DNA of 64,000 bases from CAVSMC01 sp963798655. Its GTDB lineage: Bacteria; Pseudomonadota; Gammaproteobacteria; Burkholderiales; Casimicrobiaceae. Location: positions 9,405 through 73,404 of the forward strand of contig CAWCUH010000020.1 of assembly GCA_963798655.1 (NCBI GenBank). Reading direction: 5' to 3'. The notes beneath the pieces were generated by a model. That model had not been told where the DNA came from. It worked only from the letters and a program-made list of their open reading frames with translations, and ran no database searches. Positions within the stretch are counted from its first letter, which is position 1, and each line of letters starts with the position of its first letter. Positions 50,314 to 59,035 of this stretch are shown piece after piece. The translations under genes and the position numbers were made by a program.

Positions 50314-51357
50314 GTGCTGCCCGACTCCGACCGACGGTCGCTTCGCGTCACCCGACCCGACGACTGGCATCTGCATCTTCGCGACGGCGCCGCGATGCGC
50401 TCGGTCGTCGCCGCAACCGCGCGCGTGTTTCGCAGAGCAATCGTCATGCCCAATCTGAAACCGCCCGTCGTGTCGGTCGCAGGCGCCGCCGCCTACCGCG
50501 AGCGGATCGTCGCCGCGGCGGACGCGCGTTTCGAGCCTCTGATGACGCTGTACCTCACCGACAACACGTTGCCGGCCGAGATTGCGCGAGCGAAGGCGTC
50601 GGGCTTCGTGCACGCGGTCAAGTACTACCCCGCCGGCGCGACGACGAATTCGGATTCCGGCGTGACGTCGCTCGAACGCGTTCGCGATGTCCTCGCGGCG
50701 ATGGAGCGCGAAGGCGTCGTGCTCTGCGTGCACGGCGAAGTGACCGACGCGGCGATCGACGTGTTCGATCGCGAGCGCGTGTTCGTCGAGCGCCACCTCG
50801 CGCGCATCGTGCGCGACTACCCGGCGCTTCGCGTCGTGCTCGAGCACGTGACGACACGCGAGGCCGTCGAGTTCGTCGAGTCGGCGGCGCCGACGCTCGC
50901 CGCGACGATCACGCCGCAGCATCTTCTGTATTCGCGCAACGCGCTTCTCGCGGGCGGCGTGCGCCCGCACCTCTATTGCCTGCCGGTGCTCAAGCGCGAG
51001 ACACATCGGCAGGCGCTGGTGCGCGCCGCGACATCGGGCAATCCGAAGTTCTTCCTCGGCACCGACAGCGCGCCGCATGCGCGCAGCACGAAGGAGAGCG
51101 GCTGCGGCTGCGCCGGCTGCTACAGCGCGCCGGCGGCGCTCGAGCTCTACGCCGAGGCGTTCGAGGACGCCGGATGCCTCGACCGGCTCGAAGCGTTCGC
51201 GAGCTTCTTCGGCGCCGATTTCTACAGGCTGCCGCGCAACGTCGACACGGTGACGCTGATGCGCGAGCCGTGGGACATGCCGGAGGAGTTCGAATTCGCG
51301 AGCGAGACGATCGTGCCGCTTCGCGCCGGAGAGGTCGTTCGCTGGCGGGTGCTGTAG
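50314..51357 (+). CDS. pyrC: PyrC, dihydroorotase (class II)
   Basis: PyrC cyclises carbamoyl aspartate to dihydroorotate in pyrimidine synthesis. The 347-aa amidohydrolase has zinc ligands His19 and His21 in RPDDWHLHLRDG and the carboxylated Lys103 in HAVKYYPAGATTNS. Further His ligands lie in LCVHGEV and VLEHVTT, and the catalytic Asp is in FLGTDSAPHARSTKE. The start appears to be GTG 50314. It is divergent from dksA and lies directly upstream of rnpB. Confidence 0.95.
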   Translation: MLPDSDRRSLRVTRPDDWHLHLRDGAAMRSVVAATARVFRRAIVMPNLKPPVVSVAGAAAYRERIVAAADARFEPLMTLYLTDNTLPAEIARAKASGFVHAVKYYPAGATTNSDSGVTSLERVRDVLAAMEREGVVLCVHGEVTDAAIDVFDRERVFVERHLARIVRDYPALRVVLEHVTTREAVEFVESAAPTLAATITPQHLLYSRNALLAGGVRPHLYCLPVLKRETHRQALVRAATSGNPKFFLGTDSAPHARSTKESGCGCAGCYSAPAALELYAEAFEDAGCLDRLEAFASFFGADFYRLPRNVDTVTLMREPWDMPEEFEFASETIVPLRAGEVVRWRVL

Positions 51358-51419
51358 CGGACGCCGCGCCGCACTGCGACAAACCAGGCGCAACGACGGG
51401 AACGTTGCAGCGCGGGTGC

Positions 51420-51425
51420 TATCCT
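51420..51425 (+). promoter_or_regulatory. -10 TATCCT of rnpB
   Basis: TATCCT ends 7 nt before the inferred 5' end of RNase P RNA at 51432, the expected spacing for a start site. A clear -35 was not found. Confidence 0.45.
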
Positions 51426-51431
51426 AGCGAT

Positions 51432-51782
51432 CCGAAGCCAGCCAGGCCGTCGCTGCCTCGCCGTCAAACGCGGGGGAGAGGAAAGTCCGGGCTCCGCAGA
51501 GCAGGATGCTGGGTAACGCCCAGCCGCGATAAGCCGTCGCTCACGCGGCGGCGAATGCGAGGAACAGGGCCACAGAGACGAGTCGCCTGCGTTCGCGCAG
51601 GCGGGTGAAACGCGGCAACCTCCATCCGGAGCAACACCAAGCATGCGGGCGATGACGCTGCTCGCCGAGTCCGCGGGTAGGTGGCTCGAGCGCGCCGGCA
51701 ACGGCGCGCCTAGAGGAATGACGGTCATAGCATGCGTACGCGCATGCCGTAACAGAACCCGGCTTACCGGCTGACTTCGGCT
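51432..51782 (+). ncRNA. rnpB: RNase P RNA (M1 RNA), bacterial type A
   Basis: RNase P RNA is the catalytic subunit that matures tRNA 5' ends. The 5' P1 strand CCGAAGCCAG (51432-51441) pairs with CTGACTTCGG at the 3' end (51771-51780), with one mismatch. The universally conserved GAGGAAAGTCCGGGCTCC (CR I) lies at 51477-51494. AACAGGGCCACAGAGACGAG follows at about 51562-51581, and the CR V-like AGAACCCGGCTTACCGG is near the 3' end. The length of about 350 nt fits betaproteobacteria. The minus-strand MFS gene stop lies exactly at its 3' end. Confidence 0.96.
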
Positions 51783-53024
51783 TTATTGCACGCGCGCGTC
51801 GTCGTCCCCTGGATCGGGCGCGCGCTTCGCACGGATCGCGAGCTCGTAGGCGACGAGCGCGGCTGCGGCGCATGCGAGCAGCAGCCACGGGGTGCGCGAG
51901 CGATCCGCGTCGATCGCGAAGAACCCGGCCAGTGCGAGCGGCGCGATCGCGCGCGCGACGAGTTGCGGCATCGCGAGCCTGCCGAGCAGCGTGCCGTAGT
52001 CGCGGCGACCGAAGAGCTCGGCCGGAACGATGCCGCGCACGATCGTCAGCACGCCGTTGCTCCATCCGTACAGCGCCGCGAACGCGAACGCGACGCCGAG
52101 TCGCGCGTCAACCCGCGTGAATACCGCGAGCGAGGCGACCAGCAGAGCAAAGGCGAACGTGCCGACGGCGATCGGCCTGAAGCGGCGCGCGAACGCGTAC
52201 TCGACGATGCGCCCGGCGACCTGCATCGGTCCGATCAGCGCGCCGACGGCGACTGCCTGCGCCGCCGTCAGCCCCCTCGCCGTCAACAGCTGGATGAGAT
52301 GCGCCGACAAGCCGCCCGCGAGCAGTGCCGCGAGCGCGAGCGCAGCGGCGAGCCAGCAGTACGCGCCGGCGCTTTCGGCCGGCACCGCGCCCGATGGTCG
52401 CGTCGACGCGGTGCGCGGGCCACCGTGGCCGCCGGCGGGCACGAACAGCAGATGCAGCGGCAGGCACAGCGCGAGCGAGAGCAGCGCGTAGCAGCCGAAC
52501 GTGCCGCGCCATCCGATGGATTGCTGCAGCAACTGCGACAACGGCCAGAACACCGTGCTCGCGAATCCGCCGAAGAGCGTGAGCGCGGTGACGGCGCGCC
52601 GGTACGATGGGCCGGCGATCGTCGACAGTGCCGCGAACGCGGGGTCGTACAGCGTCGCCGCCATCGCCGCTCCGGCGAGAATCCACCCGACGGTGAGGGT
52701 GAGCGGTCCCTGCGCGAGCGCGAGCGTCGCGAGAGCGATCGACGCGAGTACGGAGCCTGTTGCGAGCACCGTGCGGCCGCCGAACGCGTCGATGCGCCGG
52801 CCGATCCACGGCGACGCAGCGCCCGACACGATGAGCCCTGCGGTGAATCCTCCGAACAGCGTGACGTCGCCGACTCCGAGATCGGCGCGGATCGCCGGCG
52901 CGAGCACGGCGATCGAGTAGAACAGCGTGCCCCACGAAACGATCTGCGCGACGCCGAGCGCGCTGACGACGACCGCGAGCCGCTGCGCGCCGCGCGCGGG
53001 TGCGTCAGCGTCGCCGCCGCGCAT
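51783..53024 (-). CDS. MFS transporter
   Basis: This 413-aa major facilitator has about 12 membrane spans and begins ALGVAQIVSWGTLFYSIAVLAPAIRADLG. The first half has the loop 2-3 motif GRRIDAFGGRTVLATGS, and a soluble linker (PAGGHGGPRTASTRPSGAVP) separates the halves. It resembles monocarboxylate-porter-like carriers of the YbfB/oxalate-formate group, but the substrate is unknown. The stop TAA touches the 3' end of rnpB on the other strand, and the 5' end overlaps the next gene by 20 nt. Confidence 0.88.
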   Translation of the reverse strand: MRGGDADAPARGAQRLAVVVSALGVAQIVSWGTLFYSIAVLAPAIRADLGVGDVTLFGGFTAGLIVSGAASPWIGRRIDAFGGRTVLATGSVLASIALATLALAQGPLTLTVGWILAGAAMAATLYDPAFAALSTIAGPSYRRAVTALTLFGGFASTVFWPLSQLLQQSIGWRGTFGCYALLSLALCLPLHLLFVPAGGHGGPRTASTRPSGAVPAESAGAYCWLAAALALAALLAGGLSAHLIQLLTARGLTAAQAVAVGALIGPMQVAGRIVEYAFARRFRPIAVGTFAFALLVASLAVFTRVDARLGVAFAFAALYGWSNGVLTIVRGIVPAELFGRRDYGTLLGRLAMPQLVARAIAPLALAGFFAIDADRSRTPWLLLACAAAALVAYELAIRAKRAPDPGDDDARVQ

Positions 53025-54633
53025 CGCGCAGGATTTCTCGCGCGGCGTTGTGTCCCGGAACGCCGGTGACGCCTCCGCCCGGATGAGTGCCGGACCCGCA
53101 CATGTACAGGCCGCGCAGCGGCGCGCGATAGTTGCCGCTGCCGAGAACCGGGCGCGCGCTGAACAGCTGATCGAGCGTGAGCGCGCCGTGGAAGATGTCG
53201 CCGCCGGTCAGGCCGAAGTCGCGCTCCATGTCGAGCGGCGACCACGCGCGGCGCCCGACGATGCTCGCGCGAAAGTTCGGCGCGACGGCGTCGACCGCGC
53301 CGATCATCACGTCGGTCGCCTCGTCGCGCGCGTCGTCCCATGTGCGGCCCGGCTGCACGCGCGCGATGTCGGGATGCACGTGCTGGCAGAAGAGGCTCGC
53401 GACGTGCATGCCCGGCGGCGCGAGCGAATCGTCGACGACCGAAGGAATCAGCAGCTCGACGATCGGCGCGCGCGACCAGCCGAACGTCTTCGCATCGAAG
53501 TACGCGCTCTCCATGTAGGCGAGCGACGGCGCGACGATGATGCCGCTCGCGTGGTGCGGCTGCGGCTGCGTGCCGCGCAGCGCGGCGAAGTCGGGAAGCT
53601 CGGCGAGCGCGACGTTCACGCGGAACGTGCCCGACGCGTACTTGTAGGCGGCGATCCGCGCGCGAAAATCGGCATCGAGATGCTCGGGCGCGACCAGCCG
53701 CTCGAACAGCACGCGCGGCGTCACGCTCGCGACGACGCGCGTCGCCTCGACGACCTCGCCGCTGTCGAGCTCGACGCCGGCGGCGCGTCCCGCCTTCACG
53801 ATGACGCGCGCAACCGGCGCTGCCGTGCGCGTGACGACGCCGCGCGCTTCGCATTCGCGCGCCATCGCCTGCGTGATCGCTCCCATTCCTCCGATTGCGT
53901 GGCCCCACTGGCCGCGCTGGCCGTTCGCCTCGCCGAACACGTGATGGAGCAGCACGTACGCGGACCCCGGCGTGTACGGGCTCGCGAAATTGCCCACGAC
54001 GGCGTCGAAGCCGAACGCGGCCTTGATCGGAGCCGAGTCGAACCAGCGGTCCAGCACGTCGCCGGCGCTCTTGGCGAACAGATCGACGACGTCGCGGCGG
54101 CCGGCGAGATCGAGCGCACGAAACGCCTTCGCCGTTTTCCAGGCGTCCAGCAGCGAGGCGAGATCGAAGCGGCCCCGCGCGCCGATGTTGGGCGGCGTGG
54201 CGAGCAGCAACGCGCGCAGCACGTCGGCAACGCGGTCGAGCATCGCGTAATACGAGGGCAGCGTTTGCGCATCGCGGCGCGAGAAGCGGGCGACTTCGGC
54301 CTGCGTCGCGGCGAGGCCGCCGCCGACCTTGATGCAATCCGGTCCCGGAAGGGGCAGGAAGTTCGAGAACGGACGCAGCACGATGCGCAGCCCGTGCTGC
54401 GCAAGGCGCAGGTCGCGCAGCACGTTCGGGTGCAGCAGGCTCACCGTGTAGGCGAGCGTCGAGTTGCGAAATCCCGGATGGAACTCCTCGGTGACGACCG
54501 CTCCGCCGAGCACGTCGCGCCGCTCGAGCACGCAGACGGATAGCCCGCCCGCGGCGAGATAGGCGGCGCAGACGAGGCCGTTGTGGCCGCCGCCGATGAC
54601 GAGCGCGTCGTATCGCTTCGCGTTGGCGATCAC
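53005..54633 (-). CDS. Phytoene-dehydrogenase-like FAD oxidoreductase (PYROXD2 type)
   Basis: This 542-aa flavoprotein has the N-terminal dinucleotide motif ALVIGGGHNGLVCAAYLAAGG and VLERRDVLGGAVVTEEFHPGFRNS. Family segments include HAIGGMGAITQAMARECEARG and the C-terminal YMCGSGTHPGGGVTGVPGHNAAREIL. It matches the CrtI/PYROXD2 superfamily of COG1233. No other carotenoid genes are present, so carotenoid desaturation is unlikely; the substrate is unknown. The start is GTG (54631-54633). Confidence 0.9.
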   Translation of the reverse strand: MIANAKRYDALVIGGGHNGLVCAAYLAAGGLSVCVLERRDVLGGAVVTEEFHPGFRNSTLAYTVSLLHPNVLRDLRLAQHGLRIVLRPFSNFLPLPGPDCIKVGGGLAATQAEVARFSRRDAQTLPSYYAMLDRVADVLRALLLATPPNIGARGRFDLASLLDAWKTAKAFRALDLAGRRDVVDLFAKSAGDVLDRWFDSAPIKAAFGFDAVVGNFASPYTPGSAYVLLHHVFGEANGQRGQWGHAIGGMGAITQAMARECEARGVVTRTAAPVARVIVKAGRAAGVELDSGEVVEATRVVASVTPRVLFERLVAPEHLDADFRARIAAYKYASGTFRVNVALAELPDFAALRGTQPQPHHASGIIVAPSLAYMESAYFDAKTFGWSRAPIVELLIPSVVDDSLAPPGMHVASLFCQHVHPDIARVQPGRTWDDARDEATDVMIGAVDAVAPNFRASIVGRRAWSPLDMERDFGLTGGDIFHGALTLDQLFSARPVLGSGNYRAPLRGLYMCGSGTHPGGGVTGVPGHNAAREILRDARRRR

Positions 54634-54689
54634 GGCCGGTCGTCCCCGCGCAGGCGGCGAGCCAGCGTCTTTGCGTCGAAAGTCACCGG

Positions 54690-54736
54690 ATTCCCGCCCC
54701 CCGCTCGCTGCACGCGGGGGCAGGCTTCGCGGGAAT
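54690..54736. repeat. ATTCCCGC...GCGGGAAT composite hairpin
   Basis: The outer arms are ATTCCCGC (54690-54697) and GCGGGAAT (54729-54736). The inner arms are CCCCCGC (54698-54704) and GCGGGGG (54714-54720). No T-run follows. It lies in the 118-nt gap after fabI and resembles the palindrome at 30993-31008. It may slow transcription from fabI into the next gene. Confidence 0.6.
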
Positions 54737-54751
54737 GGCGGCGCGTAGCAC

Positions 54752-55540
54752 TCAATCCTCGTCCGCGCTCACCGCGACCGTCGAATAGCCGCAGTCGACA
54801 TACGTGATCTCGCCGGTGATCGCACTCGAAAGCTCGGAAAAGTAGAACGCGGCGACGTTGCCGACCTCGTCGATCGTCACGTTGCGCCGAAGCGGCGCCG
54901 CCTTCTCGAAACGCGACAGCAGCTTGCCGAAGTTGCCGATGCCGGCAGCAGCGAGCGTCTTGATCGGACCGGCGGAAATCGCATTGACGCGGATGTTCTC
55001 GGGCCCGAGGCTCGCCGCCATGTAGCGGACGTTCGCCTCGAGGCTCGCCTTGGCGAGTCCCATCACGTTGTAGTTCGGCACCGAGCGCGCGGCGCCGAGA
55101 TAGGTGAGCGTCAGCATCGAGCCTGCGCGACCCCGCATCATCGGCCGCGCGCCCTTTGCGAGCGCGGCGAAGCTGTACGAGCTCACATCGTGCGCAATCG
55201 CGAATGCCTGCCGCGTCAGCGCGTCGAGGTAATCGCCGGCGAGCGCCTCGCGCGGCGCGAACGCGATCGAATGCAGCAGGCCGTCGAGACCGCCCCAGGC
55301 GTCGGCAAGCGAATCGAACAGCCGCGCGATGTCGTCGTCCCTGGTCACGTCGCATGGCAGCACCGGTGCCGCGCCGAACTCGGCGACGATGCGCGCGACG
55401 CGCTCGCGCAGCTCGTCGTTGACGTACGTGAACGCGAGCTCGGCACCCTCGCGCTTGCATGCGCGGGCAACGCCGTAGGCGATCGAGCGGTTCGACAGAA
55501 CGCCCGTGATCAGGATCTTCTTGCCGGCGAGGAATCCCAT
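54752..55540 (-). CDS. fabI: FabI, enoyl-[acyl-carrier-protein] reductase (NADH)
   Basis: FabI performs the last reduction of each fatty-acid elongation cycle. This 262-aa divergent SDR has the coenzyme motif ITGVLSNRSIAYGVARA, LLHSIAFAPREAL and the catalytic Tyr147, Tyr157 and Lys164 (YLGAARSVPNYNVMGLAKA, Tyr-x6-Lys). SAGPIKTLAAAGIGNF and the C-terminal EITYVDCGYSTV follow. Length and motifs match triclosan-target FabI of gram-negatives. Confidence 0.97.
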   Translation of the reverse strand: MGFLAGKKILITGVLSNRSIAYGVARACKREGAELAFTYVNDELRERVARIVAEFGAAPVLPCDVTRDDDIARLFDSLADAWGGLDGLLHSIAFAPREALAGDYLDALTRQAFAIAHDVSSYSFAALAKGARPMMRGRAGSMLTLTYLGAARSVPNYNVMGLAKASLEANVRYMAASLGPENIRVNAISAGPIKTLAAAGIGNFGKLLSRFEKAAPLRRNVTIDEVGNVAAFYFSELSSAITGEITYVDCGYSTVAVSADED

Positions 55541-55573
55541 GGTTGGCCGATCAGGCAGCGTAGGGCAATGGCA

Positions 55574-56107
55574 TCAGAAGCCCAGCGTGCGCATCTGCCC
55601 GATGACGCCGCAGGCGAGGCGCCCGTTCGGCACGCCAGGCCGAGCGTCGAGTGATCCGCTCGCCTCATGCAGGACGACGGCCTTGCCGACGAGCCCGTCC
55701 GGTCCCTGCAGCTTGTAGCCATGCAGGCGCGTGGAGAGCACCGCCGTGCCCTCGGAGCCGGCGTACAGCGTAATCGGCTGCGGCTGCATGCCCGGCGGCG
55801 CCCACGGCGCGCCCGCGGAAAACGCGTTCGGCGACGAGCAGTTGCCGCTCGCGTGGAAGACGACCCGAAACGTTCCCGGCATCAACTCCGTCGCATAGAC
55901 GGCGATCGCGATGCCGTCAGCCCGCTCGGTGATGTGCACGGTGCCGCCAACGGTGCTGCCGTTCTTCCCGCGAAGCTCGGCGCCGTACGCGAAGGTTTCG
56001 GGTTTTGGAAGGTCCCTCGTCCCCTGGCATGCGACGAGCAGCGCGGGCGCGATGACGGCCATCGCGAGCGCGGTAGCGCGACGCGCAAGAGGTTGTCGGC
56101 GTGCCAC
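55574..56107 (-). CDS. SodC-like lipoprotein lacking metal ligands
   Basis: This protein of about 177 aa has a signal ending in an ALLVAC lipobox and a Cu/Zn-SOD-like beta-barrel (GSTVGGTVHITERADGIAIAVY, GLVGKAVVLHEASGSL, NGRLACGVIG). The FHVHEKGDC motif has become VFHASGNCSSP and the GGHFNP segment SAGAPWAPPG, so most Cu and Zn histidines are gone. It is probably not a dismutase. It may be a paralogue of the adjacent sodC. The start is uncertain: GTG 56107 avoids overlap with sodC, while ATG 56143 overlaps it by 25 nt. Confidence 0.75.
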   Translation of the reverse strand: MARRQPLARRATALAMAVIAPALLVACQGTRDLPKPETFAYGAELRGKNGSTVGGTVHITERADGIAIAVYATELMPGTFRVVFHASGNCSSPNAFSAGAPWAPPGMQPQPITLYAGSEGTAVLSTRLHGYKLQGPDGLVGKAVVLHEASGSLDARPGVPNGRLACGVIGQMRTLGF

Positions 56108-56118
56108 GGTGGATTCGC

Positions 56119-56634
56119 TCAGCCCGCCCTGATCACGCCGCACGCTACGCGAGCGCCGGAATTGCCCGTCGGTTGCGTCTTGTAATCGTCGGGGCCCTGG
56201 TGGACGACCACGCTGCGGCCCACGATGTCGGTCGGGCCCGAGCCGACCTTCATTTCGTCGAGCAAGACGATGAGGCTCGCCGTGCCGGACGCGTCGGCGA
56301 CGAGCGCCGGCATGTCGCCGACGTGGCGCTCCGCGCTTTCGTAATGACCGTGCGGCTTCGCCGTCGGATTGAAATGTCCGCCTGCGCTCATGCCGTCCGG
56401 TGCGCTGCAGTCGCCCTTCTCGTGCACGTGGAAGCCGTGCGGTCCCGGGGACAAGCCGGTCAGGTTCGCGACGACCTTGACGCGGTCACCGACCTGCGTG
56501 AACGTCACCGTGCCGCGCGCGGTGTTGCCCTGCGTCGGCGCGACATCCGCCGTCGCGACCGGTACGCTCGCCTGCATCGACGAGCATGCGGCCGCGAGCG
56601 CGGCTGACGCGACGAGTGCGATCGCTTGCTTCAT
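56119..56634 (-). CDS. sodC: SodC, Cu/Zn superoxide dismutase lipoprotein
   Basis: This 171-aa periplasmic Cu/Zn-SOD has a lipoprotein signal (ALAAACSSM, Cys17). The copper and zinc ligands are visible: FHVHEKGDCS with His69 and His71, GGHFNPTAKPHGHYESAERHVGDM with several His, and the late His in VVVHQGPDDYKTQPTGNSG. The disulfide Cys pair is in GDCS and RVACGVI. It lies upstream of, and in tandem with, the degenerate copy, and is divergent from the 3HB-oligomer hydrolase gene. Confidence 0.95.
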   Translation of the reverse strand: MKQAIALVASAALAAACSSMQASVPVATADVAPTQGNTARGTVTFTQVGDRVKVVANLTGLSPGPHGFHVHEKGDCSAPDGMSAGGHFNPTAKPHGHYESAERHVGDMPALVADASGTASLIVLLDEMKVGSGPTDIVGRSVVVHQGPDDYKTQPTGNSGARVACGVIRAG

Positions 56635-56715
56635 CTGCAGGGCTCCCGGCCGTTGTCTGGCTCATCGCGACGAATGCGCATCGAATGGGCGACACTTTGC
56701 GCTGTCGGCCGTGAT

Positions 56716-56721
56716 TATAAT
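56716..56721 (+). promoter_or_regulatory. -10 TATAAT before the 3HB-oligomer hydrolase gene
   Basis: A perfect TATAAT lies 66 nt before the ATG. The -35 region is weak. GAGGGA at 56777-56782 is the ribosome-binding site. Confidence 0.5.
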
Positions 56722-56787
56722 CGCCGGCGTCGCCCGCGCGGTTTCTCGATGAAACTGCGGGGCGCCTTTTCAATTCGAGGGAACGTG

Positions 56788-58941
56788 ATGATCACGAACA
56801 TTCAAAAGCGCGCGCGCAACGCAACGGCGACCGCGGCGCGCTCGACCGTCGCCACCGCAATCGCGTTCGCAACCGCCGCGATCCTGACGAGCTGCGGCGG
56901 CGGCGGTGGTGGAAACTTCGACGTGAACGTGAAGCCATCGTTCGTCGGCACGGTGACCAAGACGACCTACGACGGCACGTCGGACGATCTGCTGACCGGC
57001 GGCATGGGCAAGACAGGACTCGGCGCCGCAGCCGCGCCGGCGCCCGCCAACCCGGCGACGCCGACGGCTGCCGAGCTGCGCCGCATTGCGATCTTCAACA
57101 ACTATCGCGCGATTCTCGACATCAGCCCGAAGGGCGGCTACGGCACGCTGTACGGGCCGAACATCGACGTGTCGGGCCGCGACACGCTCGGTGAAGGCAA
57201 GATCGCCGGCACCGAATACCTCGCTTACGCCGACGACGGTACCGGCGCGAAGAACGTCACGATGATGGTGCAGGTGCCGGCGTCGTTCGACAAGGCTCGC
57301 GCGTGCATCGTCACGGCGCCGGGGTCGGGCTCACGCGGCGTCTACGGCGCGATCGGCAGCGCCGGCGAATGGGGACTGAAGCACGGTTGCGCGGTGGCGT
57401 ACACCGACAAGGGCACCGGCATGGGCGTGCACGATCTCGCGACGAACACCGTGAATCTTCAGAACGGGCTTCGCAGCGACGCGACGGCGGCCGGCAAGAG
57501 CTCGAACTTCACCGCGGCGTTGTCGGCGAGCGATCTCGCGGCGTTCAACGCGGCGAGCCCGTTCCGCGTTGCGTTCAAGCACGCGCATTCGCAGCAAAAT
57601 CCGGAGAAGGACTGGGGCCGCAACACGCTCGATGCCGTGCGCTTCGCGCTCTACGTGCTGAACGAGCAATTCTCGGACAAGTTCGCCGACGGCACGTCGA
57701 AGCTCCAGATCAAGCCGGACAACACGATCGTCATCGCCTCGTCCGTGTCGAACGGCGGCGCCGCGTCCATCGCAGCCGCCGAGCAGGATACCGAGGGATT
57801 GATCGACGGTGTCGCCGTCGCCGAGCCCACGCTCGAAACGAATGCCAACCCGACGCTGGTCGTGAGGCGCGGCACGAGCGCCGGAGCAGGCATCGGCAGG
57901 CCGCTCTACGACTACTACTCGTACGCCAACCTGTACATGCCATGCGCGGCGTTGTCCACGCGCGCGACGAACGCGCCCGGCCTTGCGCTGCTGCCGGTGG
58001 CGGTCGCGACGAACCGCTGTGCGTCGCTTCGGGCGAAGGGATTGCTGACAGCGTCGACGACGGCCGAGCAAGCCGAGGAGTCGGTCGACAAGCTGACTGC
58101 GCTCGGTTATGGACCCGAATCGATCGCGCTCTACGCGTCGCACTACCTGTTCGGCTATCCGCCCGTCGTGACGGCATACGCGAACGCGTACGGCCGCTTC
58201 AGCGTGAAGGACGCTCTGTGCGGCCAGTCGTACGCCGCGACCGACGCGGCGAATCATCCCGTTGCGGCATCGGCGACGGCGCTCGCGCAGATCTTTGGCA
58301 CCGGCAATGGCGTGCCGCCGACCGGCACCATCAACATCGTCAACAACAATGCCGTCGGCGGGCCCACGCGCGACGCGGCGAGCGTGACGGCGTCGACCGG
58401 TCTCGCCGACCTGAACATCGACGCCGCGATCTGCCAGCGCAACCTGTTCACCGCCAACGACGCGAACGCGCTGCGCGTGCAGAACGGAATTTCCGAGACG
58501 TTGCGCAGTGCGAACCTGCATGGCAAGCCGGCGATGATCGTCGCCGGGCGCGCCGACACGCAGGTGCCGGTGACGTTCAACGAGCGCCCGTACTATGGGC
58601 AGAACAAGATCGTCGAAGGCGCGGCGAGCAAGCTGTCGTACATCGAGGTCCTGAACGGGCAGCATTTCGACGCCTTCATCGACAACGCGGCGCTGCCCGG
58701 CTACGACTCGATGTACGTGCCGCTGCACTACTACTTCCTCCAGGCGATGGACCACGTCTACGCGACTCTCACGTCGAACGCGCCACTGCCGCCGTCGCAG
58801 GTCGTGCGCACGACGCCGCGCGGCGGCACGCCGGGCGCGGCGCCGCCGATCGGCACCGCCAACCTGCCCCCGATCGTGAACACGCCGGCCGTCGCGGACC
58901 AGATCACGTTCACGAACAACGTGCTGACGATTCCCGAGTAG
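56788..58941 (+). CDS. D-(-)-3-hydroxybutyrate oligomer hydrolase
   Basis: This 717-aa exported enzyme hydrolyses short 3-hydroxybutyrate oligomers released from polyhydroxybutyrate. The signal ends in a lipobox (AILTSC, Cys36) followed by a Gly run. Family segments include FNNYRAILDISPKGGYGTLYGP, VTAPGSGSRGVYGAIGSAGEWGLKHGCAVAYTDKG and the nucleophile serine in VIASSVSNGGAASIAAA. PAMIVAGRADTQVPVTFNERPY and LNGQHFDAFID carry the likely Asp and His. ATG 56788 has a clear Shine-Dalgarno. No other PHB gene is in the window. Confidence 0.92.
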   Translation: MITNIQKRARNATATAARSTVATAIAFATAAILTSCGGGGGGNFDVNVKPSFVGTVTKTTYDGTSDDLLTGGMGKTGLGAAAAPAPANPATPTAAELRRIAIFNNYRAILDISPKGGYGTLYGPNIDVSGRDTLGEGKIAGTEYLAYADDGTGAKNVTMMVQVPASFDKARACIVTAPGSGSRGVYGAIGSAGEWGLKHGCAVAYTDKGTGMGVHDLATNTVNLQNGLRSDATAAGKSSNFTAALSASDLAAFNAASPFRVAFKHAHSQQNPEKDWGRNTLDAVRFALYVLNEQFSDKFADGTSKLQIKPDNTIVIASSVSNGGAASIAAAEQDTEGLIDGVAVAEPTLETNANPTLVVRRGTSAGAGIGRPLYDYYSYANLYMPCAALSTRATNAPGLALLPVAVATNRCASLRAKGLLTASTTAEQAEESVDKLTALGYGPESIALYASHYLFGYPPVVTAYANAYGRFSVKDALCGQSYAATDAANHPVAASATALAQIFGTGNGVPPTGTINIVNNNAVGGPTRDAASVTASTGLADLNIDAAICQRNLFTANDANALRVQNGISETLRSANLHGKPAMIVAGRADTQVPVTFNERPYYGQNKIVEGAASKLSYIEVLNGQHFDAFIDNAALPGYDSMYVPLHYYFLQAMDHVYATLTSNAPLPPSQVVRTTPRGGTPGAAPPIGTANLPPIVNTPAVADQITFTNNVLTIPE

Positions 58942-58981
58942 ACAAACGCGCGCGGAATGACGCGGCAGCGCGGTAGAATCG

Positions 58982-59017
58982 AACGGCCGCCCGCATTGCG
59001 CGGGTGGCCGTTTCTTT
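58982..59017 (+). terminator. Terminator after the 3HB-oligomer hydrolase gene
   Basis: The arms 58982-58994 and 59000-59012 (AACGGCC.../...GGCCGTT) make a 13-bp stem with one G-U pair and a 5-nt loop, then TTTCTTT. A TAGAAT box lies just before it at 58974-58979. It is the best rho-independent terminator in the window. Confidence 0.75.
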
Positions 59018-59035
59018 CCGCCTCGCCCATTCCCC

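Noticed and set aside
57303..58976. A 557-codon frame inside the 3HB-oligomer hydrolase gene
   Set aside because: It is a +1 shadow rich in Arg; the hydrolase frame has a signal peptide, lipobox and family motifs.
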